Shown: positions 12,053-23,690 of the stretch, piece after piece
Position numbering within the stretch: position 1 is the first letter of the stretch
Layout: each line of letters starts with the position of its first letter
Origin: Aquilaria yunnanensis
Lineage: Eukaryota > Streptophyta > Magnoliopsida > Malvales > Thymelaeaceae
DNA length: 64,000 nt
Direction of reading: 5' to 3'
Assembly: GCA_039654915.1 (NCBI GenBank)
Contig: CM077596.1
Location: 8,928,001 to 8,992,000, forward strand
Program-made: the position numbers and the translations under genes
Notes under the pieces: generated by a model
The model's database searches: none
The model's input: only the letters and a program-made list of their open reading frames with translations
What the model was told of the DNA's origin: nothing

Positions 12053-12792
12053 AGACCTATAAAGAAATGGCACATTACTTGATTGTAGGAAGCTTGACGA
12101 AAAGAAGCTTTAAAGATTTGGAACAAGATTTGGCAACAAGTATAGTGAACAATAGTGAGCAAAAGCAAGGAAAGCACTGACAAAGCAAGAGGCACTCAAG
12201 TGGTAAAAAGAAGAGTGAAAAAACCCTACCAAGTATGTAGGGAAACCCATAACCATTAACTTACCTCCTTGAAACTATCATTGTAATCATTGCAGATTTT
12301 TCGCCCTATGAGAAGAAGCCCCATGGCCATGAACAGCTGTAAAAAATGATCACGCCAAGTTAACTCCTTGGGGCTCATTAATTAGATGTCACCTCATCTC
12401 TTTCCTCAACTATTGAGCCTGCCACATGTAGCAACAACATAGGATGAAAGGAGATGGGGACACAGATGGCAATGTTTTTGCAATTTCCTTAAGAAGCAGC
12501 CAAAGAGGTGTTGCACCCCTCCTAAGAAAATGACAACGGATGAGGCATGCCTTAACACAAAAAGAAAGGGATTGTTCCCCTTTTAGATAAACACAAGCCA
12601 CCATTCAAACTGATGGCATTTAAAAAAAATGTAGGACCACCACCCGCATTTTCTTATAAGGAGGAGGACCTATTAGTAGGAAATATGCCTAACATGGGGC
12701 CTAAAAAAGATAAATCCCTATCCGATGGATACACAATAAAGAGCCTTATGAGCTAATAAGGGCCTATTTCAAAGGAAAATAAGATCCTAGTG
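12053..12792 (+). other. inverted segment: internal DNA, polypurine tract and second part of LTR
   Basis: The end of this block (about 12665-12792) is the reverse complement of the second part of the right LTR (30646 back to about 30526). Clear matches include GATAAATCCCTAT, GATGGAT.CACAATA.AGAGC and GCTAATAAGGG. Just before it, at about 12650-12663, is AAGGAGGAGGACC, a polypurine tract directly against the LTR start, as expected if the block is turned around. One inversion with one breakpoint inside the LTR and one in the internal region explains the order. A short minus-strand ORF (12410-12604) lies in it and is of no clear meaning. Confidence 0.65.
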
Positions 12793-14334
12793 ATGAATTT
12801 GCGGTGATATTGATGGCCAAACGACATTGTGGCTGCCCTTTCTGTCATCAGATGCTAAAGGATAAAGGCCTTCAGGATTTTGATAAAAGGGCTAGTGTCC
12901 TTACAGTCTATACTAACCAACTTCAAGCGGGGCTCTACTTCCCTCTTCACTCATTGGTGAAGCAATTTTGTGAGCATTACTAGGTGCCGCCATCGCAACT
13001 GACCCTAAACTCTTTTATGCATACTAATGAGTTCATAGTTTAATACAAGATGGCGATGGTAAGTCCTCTATTGGACATTTTCTTGCAGTTTTATATGGTA
13101 GACTTGAAGAAGGATTCTGTTTTCTTCCACATTGCCCTCATTAATAGAGGAGGGAACAAGTTCTTTGTCTTTGTTTCCTACAGGGACTTATGGGTGGGGT
13201 GGAAGGATCGCTTCTTCTTTACCTTGAAGAAGACAGCATCAGGATTCCTCTACGAATTTGCTAGTACTGCACAGTAGGCCCTATTCCAACGGCTGCCGAT
13301 ATACGAGGGATCTGAGGGCCACCGCTTTTACGTTGGGTTCGTCACTTGGTTGGTGTCAGTGATGGGGAATAACAATTTTTTGGAGTTATTCCCCACGGAT
13401 TGCACAAATATTGATGAGACAACTTTCAAATGAGCAGGAATCAGTAGTGCCCATCAAAGTTATCCTAATGTGAAAAATCTCTCTAACTAGGAGGAAGGTT
13501 AGAAGGGGAGGCTAGCGGAAGGTTTTAGAGTCACCATTTAGACTCAATTGCCCTTGGATAAAGTTTTATTTTGTGCAGGCATTTTGTTTTCTTCAACTTT
13601 TGTGCCTTTAACCGGTCCTAACCTTTTGTTTCTTGAAAAAATGAAAAGCCATGCCAAGAAGTACATAAAGAGTAATAAGAGTGTCACCAATGCCCTGGCC
13701 GACACTCAAAAGATCCTAATCTTTCTAGTTGAAGTGACCTCACGTATCGGGGGTTGCTGAGAAGTCCTTGGGGGCTTTCACCTCTAAGCCAGTGCCCGAG
13801 GTGGTGGAGCTATCAAAGTCCACTTCAGAGGCTCAATTCGTTTGTAAGAGGTGCTCCTCGACCTCAACAGTGTCCAATGCCTATCGGGACAGTGGCAATG
13901 GTAGGGCTTCCATAGACAACTCCTTCTTCTTTTGTGTTGGTTGACGTTATTCTATTTTGATTGTGGGTCTTTTCATCTAGCCGCTCTAGAAAAATGTTCA
14001 AAGACCACTGGCTATACCTTTACTGCAGACCCAAAGGCACCAATGGTGTCCTATAAGGCAACCGAGAAGGCATCGCAAAAGGAAAAGGCAGTCAACCATT
14101 CTCTTTCTTTTCCTTTACCCAAGATTTTGATGGGATTGTCCTCAGAATGTGGCATCTACTTAGTGAGGTACCCCTAAGCTTTCAGTTGATGAGCATTTTC
14201 AACCATACATCCTAATCCCTGAATGTGGCCAAGCACAAAAGCATAACTTGATGCTGAAAAAGATCATGCCTGACCATGTCTTCGACCCTTAATGGATGGT
14301 GGGTATTGGCGAATAAATCCTTAAACATGGAACA
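12793..14334 (+). pseudogene. antisense extra gene of the Tat element (Transposase_28-like), 5' part
   Basis: Plus-strand coding remnants in several frames with stops. About 12850-13040 reads GLYFPLHSLVKQFCEHY-stop-VPPSQLTLNSF, and 13050-13277 reads through FLQFYMVDLKKDSVFF and YRDLWVGWKDRFFFTLKKT. The 'FPL..LV..F....-.PSQL.PNS' followed by 'FF......W.GWK.RFFF' layout is that of the family named 'putative gypsy type transposon' (PF04195), usual for extra ORFs of Tat elements. A copia element interrupts it at 14335. Function of the family is not established. Confidence 0.6.
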
Positions 14335-15751
14335 TGTTAGTGTTGCGCCCAAAAGGCCAATCATGAGATGATTGTATTTTTGCACATTGAGTCATGATAT
14401 TTTATTGAGGCATTAATCCAGCAATTATGTTTGTTGTTTTGTTTCTGCGTAACGTAATAAACATAATTGTAACCCTAGAATAATGATATTCTTAAACGTC
14501 CCTAGTCTAGTATTATTGTGGAGCGGGTTGCAATAATATATAATGACTAGCATATGTGGAGACTAATATGAGATATGTAGTCTACATATGGGTACAAGTT
14601 GGAGAACTTGTGTACTGGACCGACCCACCATGAGAACACTTCATGGATCGTTATATGAGTGTCATAAGTGATTCTCATAGTGATCATGGTATATGTAGTC
14701 CTTCGACCTAAGATCATCAAGGTTGCCTACATGTGAGTCACATACTTTGATACTTTCCTTTGTTGCTCGTAACTGAGTGAACTTGAAGGAGGTCATTGGG
14801 TATGTCACATATCATGCGGAGGGATTTGTATGATCAAGATGGGATTTGTCCCTCCTATGTAACGGGAGTGATATCTTCGGGCCCCTTGATAGAGTGAGAC
14901 TTAGAAAATGCATGGCCATGCTTGGATGAGTTGATATACAATATCAATGTCATCAGCTTAAGTTAGTCTACTCGGTAATCAAGAAACCAAAGATTGGACT
15001 ATACGAGAGTGACACATTCCATGTCTCGTGCTTAGTCTTGATATCTTGGACAAAGAGACAATGGCATATATCGGTGATGATCATAAAGGTTTAGTCGAAT
15101 CATCGACAATCTTGTCACTTGGGTAGCAATGATGTGTTGCTAGACACCGCTCATTTCTTATGATCATAAATGTGATTTATGATCATTGCCAACGTGGTAA
15201 GAGCCTATTGGGTCGCACACATAGAGCTATTTGGATCATTAGAGTGCATGGGCTAATAATTTGGGTTTTGGTTCCACAATAATTTCGTATTAATAATGGG
15301 CCCAATAGTTGAGCCATTATTAAGCCCGAAATTAAATCCTAATTGGATTAGGGCTTTGAAACCCATTAGGCCTGGAAGTTGAGTCTCACTATAAATACAA
15401 CTTTTAAGTGAGAAATTCGCAGGTCTCCTTGCCCTAGCCTACCAAAAGGACAGCCGCACTCTTCTCTTACAATTCCTTGGAGGACGCGAGCTAGCATTGC
15501 GAGCGCAAGAGAAACGCATCTACCGGGATGTGGTGGAAGCGTGGTGATCCCGAGAGGCTCGTGTGGATACCATAAAGAGCTTGAACACGTCAACTGTTTG
15601 GGTTTTGTGATTCGACTCTACAGTTGAGTGAGAGATCTCAACTGAAAATTAGGTATGAAAATTTTTGAACACCTGGTTTACCCCGTTTCACTTGGATCCT
15701 GGAGGGTTTCGGTTAAATTCCGCTGCGCTGTTTGGCTCCCGAAACCCAACA
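14335..15751 (+). repeat. 5' LTR of the copia element
   Basis: 1417 bp, TGTTAGTGTTG...GAAACCCAACA. A TATA-like TATAAATACA lies at about 15391 (CACTATAAATACAACTT), suggesting that transcription starts near 15420. Compared with the 3' LTR, the first ~920 bp has about three differences and the last ~490 bp about thirty. Confidence 0.95.
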
Positions 15752-15752
15752 G

Positions 15753-15764
15753 TGGTATCAAAGC
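15753..15764 (+). other. primer binding site (initiator tRNA-Met type)
   Basis: TGGTATCAAAGC, one base after the 5' LTR. It differs at one position from the usual plant copia site TGGTATCAGAGC, which pairs with the 3' end of initiator tRNA-Met. Confidence 0.85.
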
Positions 15765-17303
15765 TACTGGTGAAACCCTAAATCGGGATTGAGTGTTTAA
15801 TCGCATGATGCTATGTGTTCGGTTGCTTTTCGGCCATGATTAATTAGATTGATTCATGATGCATGAAACCGGAATTCGTAATGAACATATGAGATATATG
15901 AAGAAATGACACAAATTGGTTAATAAGATTAACCCGAAATTGATAGGTATGAGATACCTATATGGATTAAGATTCTTGCAATAGTTGCTAAAACCTAGTT
16001 TAGTTCGGATTCAGCCTGTTCAGGCACCGAAAGTAAGATATTTTTGGTGGCTCAAATGGAGGAGTCTCGGTTGCTTACTTGGTCGAAATAGAAGATTTCG
16101 GGCTAAGCAATTGTAAGGCAATTTTTTGCGCCGGGGGGTGCTGCCCCCCACGGCCCCCACAAGGGCGGCTCCCCTTGACCCCGTCCGCTGACCGGTCAGC
16201 AGAACCACCGCCCGCTGACCGGCCAGCGGGACCGCCGTATGCGAAGCGCCACATAAATAAAAACTGGTTAATCAACGCACGAAAATTGGCATGCATTTTT
16301 GTTGAATGAGATTTGAGATGATATTCTGATTGGTGTTTGAAGCATGGTGCATGGTTATAGCCCTTGATTGGTTGTACTTGTTAATACAGCCTGTGAGTTG
16401 TGCCTTTTCTCATCACTCTCATTGTACATTATCTTCTTACCTTACTCCATTCGAATGTAACTCGAGGTTTTTATTATTGATGTAATGGTGCATTATGGGC
16501 TTATCCAAGGTGGTATGTCCAAGGATCATGCAAGGAGGTATGTCCAAGGAGGTGACAACAAAAGGGCAGCCAAGAAAGGAAGAGAAGGAGCTTGTGAAGA
16601 CTCTTTTCTTTTCTTAGGCTTTTATGATATTCTCATTGGCTTGAGAATATCACATAGGTTGGGCTATAACCATGTCACGTTTATTTCTTGTATGCATGAG
16701 ATGGATGTTTTATATTTGTATGTGATGCATGTATAAGACAACCGGAGATAACAAATTGGTGAGATCAAAAGAAAAAATCCCTCAAAACAAATATTAAGTC
16801 ATTAAATGTGATGCCTTCCAAATGTTGGCACTCGTCAAGACTTTGATCAACATTATGTGGGTTTGCCAAAGCAAAGCACCTATGTTCATCTTGGTAAGGT
16901 GTGATGGGATAATAGTGATATCGAAACTGCTAACTTTGGGTTCGACTTAACTAAGTCATCCTAATAGGATTAGGGAGTTAGAGGCATAGAGTTGGGCTTA
17001 AGTTCATGAGATGAGCTTGGACAAGTGTTGTTCACCCAACTATCCAAGAGTTGCATGGGATGCAATTGGCGAGGAGTTGCCTACCTAAATAGCTGTAACT
17101 TGAGAGAAAAGCCAAAGCTGACTCAGATTGTGGTCAAATATGGATCTTGGCCCACTAGAATACCTTAGTGCCGAGGTGTTCTGAAATAATATCGAGGGTT
17201 ATTATTTTGAGGAAAATAGTGGGAGTATCGTTTAATAAAAGTCCTTATTAAATGAATTAAAATACATGACTCTTACACTGCATATTTACTGTTGTAGATA
17301 ACC
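15765..17303 (+). other. untranslated leader of the copia element
   Basis: About 1.5 kb without a supported ORF. It contains one GC-rich patch (16126-16240) with runs of G and C and the near-palindromic CCGCTGACCGGTCAGC and CCGCTGACCGGCCAGCGG, standing out in AT-rich DNA. Confidence 0.6.
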
Positions 17304-18242
17304 ATGGCACAAAACACATCGACACTTTTGTTGCGATCGATCCTTGAGAAGGAAAAACTGAATGGGACCAACTTTCTCAAATGGTACCGAAACTTGAGGA
17401 TAGTCCTCAAACAAGAGAAAAAGGCTTATGTTCTAGAGCAGCCCATTCCGAATGAGCCTGCTGCCACTGCTCTAAGAGCTGAAAGGGATGCTCACAAGAA
17501 GCATTCTGATGATGCTTTGGATGTTGCATGCCTCATGCTTATTACCATGGAATCTGAGCTTCAGAAGCAACATGAGAACATGGGGGCGTTCGATATGATC
17601 AAGCATCTCAAAATGCTTTTCCAAGAACAAGCTAGGCATGAGAGGTTTGAGACCTCTAAGGCATTGTTTCAGTGCAAGATGTCTGAGGGAAGTCCCGTGG
17701 GTCCTCATGTGCTCAAGATGATTGGGTACATTGAGAATCTTGAGAATTTGGGATTTGCTCTTCAGAAAGAGTTGGCTATAGATGTAGTCTTGCAATCATT
17801 GCTTGAAAGCTACAGTTAGTTTGTCATAAACTATAACATGAACGACCTTGACAAGTCTCTTCCTGAATTGCTCAACATGTTGAGAATTGCCGAGCAAAAC
17901 CTTAAGAAGGATAAGCCCATTTTGATGGTTCAAAAGGGCAAGGGAAAGGGAAAAGCCAACAAGAAGAAGGATAAAGCTAATGGAAAGTCTAATGCTAATT
18001 CTTCTTCAGCTGCACTGAAACCAAAGGGTGGTGTGGCAAAGGAAGGGGAGTGCTTCCATTGTAAGCAACCTGGACATTGGAAGCGCAACTGCAAGCTCTA
18101 TCTTGAAGAACTTGCTAAGGAAAAGGGAAGTAAGACTTCCACTTCAGGTATTCTTGTTATAGAGGCTAACTTTTCTACTTCCTCATCTTGGTATTGGATA
18201 CTAGATGTGGATCTCACATTTGTGCAAATGTGCAGGATCTAA
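17304..18242 (+). pseudogene. gag: copia gag (nucleocapsid) with in-frame stop
   Basis: Starts MAQNTSTLLLRSILEKEKL. The central helical capsid-type domain (about residues 10-170) includes LNGTNFLKWYRNLRI and FQEQARHERFETSKAL. An in-frame TAG at 17817-17819 splits it where the family has Gln (CAG to TAG). After the stop the same frame continues from 17820 with a lysine-rich linker and a CCHC zinc knuckle CFHCKQPGHWKRNC (about 18052-18093), which binds RNA. After WYWILD the frame is lost. Start is the ATG following CC at 17304, close to where family members start. Confidence 0.9.
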
Positions 18243-18601
18243 ATAGAAGTAGAAGATTGGCCTGAGGTGAAGTGGACCTACGTGTTGGAAATGGAGCAAG
18301 GGTTGCTGCCTTAGCCGTAGGGACTTATGTTCTCACTTTATCTAGTGGATTAGTTTTAGAATTAGACAACTGCTACTTTGTACCTACTATTAGTAGAAAT
18401 TTGATTTCTGTTTCTTGTTTGGACAAGAAAGGTTTTTCATTTATAATAAAGGACAAATGTTATTCTATTTATTTGAATGAAATCTTTTATGGTAGTGCTC
18501 AACTTAGCAATGGGTTGTATGTTCTAGAACTCAAAGATCCTATCTATAATGTGAATACCAAGAAGGTCAGATTAAATGATTCAAACTCGACCTATCTTTA
18601 G
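18190..18601 (+). pseudogene. copia protease, active site deleted
   Basis: Copia proteases carry a D-T-G catalytic triad in the context LDTG..SH. Here WILD is followed by a change of frame near 18205, and the next frame continues GSHICANVQDLNRS, so the T-G and neighbours are missing. A TGA near 18264 follows, then an open stretch to TAG at 18599-18601 (LELDNCYFVPTISRNLISVS), typical of the protease-to-integrase linker. The protease would be inactive. Confidence 0.8.
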
Positions 18602-19250
18602 CACTGTCACTTGGGCCATATAAATGAGACCCGCATATCCAAGCTCCATAAGGATGGACTCTTGGACTCATTTGATTTTGAATCATATGAGACATGTGAG
18701 TCATGTTTGTTGGGCAAGATGACGAAAGCCCCATTCACAGGGCAAAGTGAAAGGGCTAAGGACTTACTAGGACTCATACATAGTGATGTATGTGGCCCTA
18801 TGTCTACACAAGCTAGAGGAGGTTTCCAATACTTCATTACTTTCACTGATGACTTCAGCAGATATGGCTATGTGTATCTCATGAGACACAAGTCAGAATC
18901 CTTTGAAAAGTTCAAAGAATTCAAGAATGAAGTAGATAATCAACTCGGGAAGAGTATTAAAGTGCTTCGATCAGACCGAGGTGGAGAGTACTTGGATCGA
19001 GAATTCCTTGACTATTTGAAGGAGTGTGGTATAGTATCACAACTCACTCCACCAGGTACACCTCAATAGAATGGTGTTTCTGAAAGGAGAAATCAAACTC
19101 TGTTAGACATGGTTCGCTCTATGATAAGTCAAGCTGACCTTCCAAACTCCTTTTGGGGACATGCTCTAGAGACAGCTTCTTTTACACTAAACCGAGTTCC
19201 ATCTAAATCGGTTCAAAAGACACCGTATGAGATATGGAGTGGGAGGCGTC
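18602..19250 (+). pseudogene. copia integrase (GAG-pre-integrase and core)
   Basis: Same frame as the previous block. HCHLGHINETRISKL and CESCLLGKM form the HHCC zinc-binding N-terminal region (18602-18720). The core begins LIHSDVCGPMSTQARGG and includes FTDDFSRYGYVYLM, LRSDRGGEYL and the region after NGVSERRNQTLL, giving the D-D-E catalytic residues. It is split by TAG at 19067-19069, where the family has Gln in 'PQQNGVSERR'. Integrase inserts the cDNA into the genome. Confidence 0.9.
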
Positions 19251-21001
19251 CCAATTTGTCTTTTATGAAGATTTGGGGCTGTGACGCTTATGTGAAACGT
19301 CAATCCTCTGACAAACTAGGGCCCAAATCTCAAAAATGTCTGTTTGTTGGGTATCCCAAAGAAACAAAGGGTTACTATTTCTACAATCCTTCTGAGCAAA
19401 AAGTGTTTGTTGCTCGAACTGGTGTCTTTTTGGAGAAAGAGTTTATCTCTAAAGGAACTAGTGGGAGGAAAGTAGAACTTGAAGAAATTCAAGAACAACA
19501 AGGAGACATCGAACCTGAAATGGAACCTGAACAGACACCGCAAGATGTTGTTCAAGAGTCTGTTCCTGTAGCACAAAGCCCACGTAGGTCTGGTAGGATT
19601 CGGCGTGAGCCTGAGAGATATGGATTTCTCATGACTCACACCGGTGATGTGATGCTCATGGATCAGGATGAGCCCACAACCTACCAACAAGCTATGCCGG
19701 GGCCTGACTTTGAGAAGTGGCTAGTGGCCATGAAATCTGAGATGGAATCCATGTATGAAAACCAAGTATGGACTTTGGTTGACCCACCTGAAGGGGTAAA
19801 ACCCATAGGGTGCAAATGGGTTTTCAAGAAGAAAACTGACATGGATGGTAATGTGATTACCTTTAAGGGACGATTGGTTGCAAAAGGTTTCAAGCAAATT
19901 CATGGTATTGACTATGATGAAACTTTTTCACCAGTTGTTATGCTTAAATCCATCCGAATTTTTTTTGCTATTGCTGCACACTATGATTATGAGATATGGC
20001 AAATGGATGACAAAACTGCATTCCTAAATGGAAAGCTACTTGAGGATGTCTACATGACACAACCTGAGGGTTTTGTCACTCCTGAGAATGCCAATAAAGT
20101 GTGCAAGTTGCAAAGGTCCATTTATGGACTGAAGCAAGCTTCTCGAAGTTGGAATCTTCGTTTTGATGAAGCAATCAAAGAGTTTGGTTTTATAAAAAAT
20201 GAACATGAACCTTGTGTCTACAAGAAGGTTAGTGGGAGCACTATTGTCTTCTTGGTGTTGTATGTAGATGACATACTACTCATTGGGAATGACATTCTTG
20301 AGCTACAGTCTGTGAAGACTTGGCTAGGAAAATGTTTCTCTATGAAGGACTTGGGTGAAGCAGCCTATGTGTTAGGCATCAGGATCTATAGAGATAGATC
20401 TAGAAAGCTTCTTGGCCTAAGTCAAAGTACATATATTGACAAGGTGCTAAAGAGGTTTAGCATGCAAGATTCCAAGAAAGGATTCTTGCCCATGTCACAT
20501 GGTATCACTCTTTCTAGATCTCAGTGTCCGAGTACAACTGAGGAGAGAGAGCGTATGAGTAAGATTCCATATGCCTCAGCAATTGGATCTATCATGTATG
20601 CCATGATATGTACTCGTCCCGATGTCTCATATGCTTTGAGCATGTTGAGTAGGTACCAATTGAACCCCGGTGAGAGTCACTGGACAGCTGTTAAGAACAT
20701 CCTTAAGTACTTACGAAGGACTAAGGATGCATTCTTGGTCTTTGGAGGTGAAGATGAGCTTGTTGTAAGGGGTTACACCAATGCAAGCTTCCAATCCGAT
20801 AAGGATGATTTTAGATCGCAATCTGGTTATGTGTTTTGTATTGGTGATGGTGCTGTCAGCTGGAAGAGTTCAAAGCAAGAGATAGTAGCTGACTCTACAA
20901 TAGAATCTGAGTACATTGCCACCTCTGATGCTGTGAAGGAGGCAGTTTGGATCAAGAAGTTCATCACAGAACTTGGAGTGGTTCCAAGCATTACAGACTA
21001 G
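19251..21001 (+). pseudogene. copia reverse transcriptase and RNase H (largest open segment)
   Basis: Part of a 630-codon open stretch (19109-21001). The RT domain starts near 19750 (QVWTLVDPPEGVKPIGCKW), with DDKTAFLNGKL and the catalytic YVDDILLIG at about 20261. RNase H covers about 20700-21100 with ESEYIATSDAVKEAVW. TAG at 20999-21001 ends the frame, but the remaining RNase H continues in phase to about 21265 (IDLYCDNNGAIAQAKESR, KHILRRYHLIREI). Apart from the terminal stop this section is intact. Confidence 0.92.
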
Positions 21002-21250
21002 ATAGATCTCTATTGTGACAACAATGGAGCAATCGCGCAGGCTAAGGAATCTCGATCTCACCAGCGATCCAAACACATACTCCGACGCTATCATCTTATC
21101 AGGGAGATCATCGAGAGGGGTGATGTAAGGATATGCAGGACTTCGACAGACAGCAACATTGCTGATCCATTGACAAAACCCCTTACGCAGCAGAAGCATG
21201 ATAGCCATTCTAGGTCCATCAGTATTAGATACATGGATGATTGGCTTTTA
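21002..21250 (+). pseudogene. C-terminal RNase H of the copia element
   Basis: In phase after the TAG: YCDNNGAIAQAKESRSHQ, HILRRYHLIREIIERGDV and NIADPLTKPL are the normal end of copia RNase H. The last residue pairs run into the polypurine tract. Confidence 0.85.
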
Positions 21251-21265
21251 GTGCAAGTGGGAGAT
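21251..21265 (+). other. polypurine tract of the copia element
   Basis: GTGCAAGTGGGAGAT directly before the 3' LTR. The AAGTGGGAGA core is the usual plus-strand primer of plant copia elements. Confidence 0.85.
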
Positions 21266-22681
21266 TGTTAGTGTTGTGCCCAAAAGGCCAATCATGAGAT
21301 GATTGTATTTTTTCACATTGAGTCATGATATTTTATTGAGGCATTAATCCAGCAATTATGTTTGTTGTTTTGTTTCTGCGTAACGTAATAAACATAATTG
21401 TAACCCTAGAATAATGATATTCTTAAACGTCCCTAGTCTAGTATTATTGTGGAGCGGGTTGCAATAATATATAATGACTAGCATATGTGGAGACTAATAT
21501 GAGATATGTAGTCTACATATGGGTACAAGTTGGAGAACTTGTGTACTGGACCGACCCACCATGAGAACACTTCATGGATCGTTATATGAGTGTCATAAGT
21601 GATTCTCATAGTGATCATGGTATATGTAGTCCTTCGACCTAAGATCATCAAGGTTGCCTACATGTGAGTCACATACTTTGATACTTTCCTTTGTTGCTCG
21701 TAACTGAGTGAACTTGAAGGAGGTCATTGGGTATGTCACATATCATGCGGAGGGATTTGTATGATCAAGATGGGATTTGTCCCTCCTATGTAACGGGAGT
21801 GATATCTTCGGGCCCCTTGATAGAGTGAGACTTAGAAAATGCATGGCCATGCTTGGATGAGTTGATATACAATATCAATGTCATCAGCTTAAGTTAGTCT
21901 ACTCGGTAATCAAGAAACCAAAGATTGGACTATACGAGAGTGACACATTCCATGTCTCGTGCTTAGTCTTGATATCTTGGACAAAGAGACAATGGCATAT
22001 ATCGGTGATGATCATAAAGGTTTAGTCGAATCATCGACAATCTTGTCACTTGGGTAGCAATGATGTGTTGCTAGACACCGCTTATTTCTTATGATCATAA
22101 ATGTGATTTATGATCATTGCCAACGTGGTAAGAGCCTATTGGGTCGCACACATAGAGCTATTTGGATCATTAGAGTGCATGGGCTAATAATTTGGGTTTT
22201 GGTTTCACAATAATTTCATATTAATAATGGGCCCAATAGTTGAGCCATTATTAAGCCCGAAATTAAATCCTAATTGGATTGGGGCTTTGAAACCCATTAG
22301 GCCTAGAAGTTGAGTCTCACTATAAATACAACTTTTAAGTGAGAAATTCGCAGGTCTCCTTGCCCGAGCCTCCCAAAAGGATAGCCGCACTCTTCTCTTG
22401 CAATTCCTTGGAGGACTCAAACTAGCACTACGAGCGTATAAGAAGTGCATCTACCGGGATGTGGTGGAAGCGTGGTGATCCCGAGAGGCTCATGTGGATA
22501 CCATAGAGATCTTGAACACGTCAACTGTTCAGGTTTTTTGATTCGACTTTACAGTTGAGTGAGAGATCTCAACTGAAAATTAGGTATGAAAATTTTGAAC
22601 ACCTGGTTTACCCCGTTTCACTTGGATCTTGGAGGGTTTCGGTTAAATTTCACTGCGCTGTTTGGCTCCTGAAACCCAACA
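21266..22681 (+). repeat. 3' LTR of the copia element
   Basis: 1416 bp, TGTTAGTGTTG...GAAACCCAACA. Many differences from the 5' LTR are C-to-T or G-to-A at former CpG sites, for example TTCGTATT to TTCATATT and AACGCATC to AGTGCATC. Confidence 0.95.
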
Positions 22682-22686
22682 GAACA

Positions 22687-23690
22687 AACATTACTTACTG
22701 TATCCTTGACGAATTGAAAACCCTCAGGGATCGGCACTTTTGGTCTACCTCCTTTAGGTGGGTAACCACCATCTGATGAGCATAGGCTGCAGTCTACTCC
22801 AGGTACATTCTTTGGTAATTTTAGTGTTTTGGTCTTTGCTTAGTTCTAACGTGCTTGGTCTGACATAGGGCTATCGTTACCTATAGTCTTGGGGAATAAT
22901 ACACAGCACATGAGAAGGCTATGCATTCCTTCAATTCACAAGTTAGGTCCTGTGAAGCACTTAGGGTTCTTTAAGAAAAGAGTTGGAGAGTGAATGCACT
23001 GGTCAAAGTATCCTAGTAAAGAACCTCAGGTTGATAAAAGATGCAAAAAAGCAGGAGGAGGGCTACATAAAAAAACATGAAAATGAGGTGGAAAAGTTGA
23101 CAGATGCTCTTAAGTCATCCAAGGAGAGGGAAATGAAGCCTTCTAAGGAGGCCGATCACCAGCATCCTTGTTGAAGGTGATGGAGAGCAAGATCAGTGCT
23201 TGAGAGGACATTTTCGATGGACAAGTATGTGCCATTAGGCCTAAGGACCATCCAAGGTGAAGCCAGCTTTAGCTTGGTCACTTCTACGATGCCCCTCATG
23301 AAGCAAATTGAGCATAGGGTGTGACGGTCACCTAGCATACCAGTGTCATTAAACAAAGGCCAACACTTACGTGGAAGAGCTCGGTTCGCACCTCCAGAAG
23401 GTGGAAAGGGGGCTTGGAAAAAGATGTTTTCCTTGAATTCAAGGAAAGTATTCTTTCCTATCATTTTTAGGTGGAGCAAGCCAATCCGGACATGGATCTT
23501 TTGTTTCTATTAGCTTACAAGGATCTGGGTCCAGATTTTGAAGCATGGCCAAAGGACTAGAAAGCTGGGATTCCTACATTCAATAAGGATGAGTTGGTGA
23601 ATGCCATTGATGAGGGCCCTTTTCCGGATGAATTTTAGGAGGCTTCGTCACTCATCCCCTTACTCCTAAGTTCATTGTAGTCTTCACTAT
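22687..23690 (+). pseudogene. antisense extra gene of the Tat element, 3' part
   Basis: Continuation of 12793-14334 after the copia insertion. Open pieces include ILDELKTLRDRHFW and a coiled-coil-like segment at 22983-23174 (KHENEVEKLTDALKSSKERE). At about 23450-23640 there are VEQANPDMDLLFLLAYKDLG and NKDELVNAIDEGPFPDEF, with stops. The same order, a coiled coil after the conserved N-terminal domain, is seen in the antisense gene at 36554-39019. Confidence 0.55.

Larger units (their letters stand above)
14335..22681 (+). mobile_element. complete but inactive Ty1/copia retrotransposon
   Basis: 8347 bp bounded by TG...CA LTRs, with a perfect 5-bp target duplication GAACA at 14330-14334 and 22682-22686. 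Order is gag, protease, integrase, reverse transcriptase, RNase H, which is diagnostic of copia. Gag resembles the Tork/Angela group by eye, but the lineage is uncertain. Coding capacity is broken by several nonsense changes and a frameshift. It sits inside the antisense gene of the Tat-type element. Confidence 0.95.
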
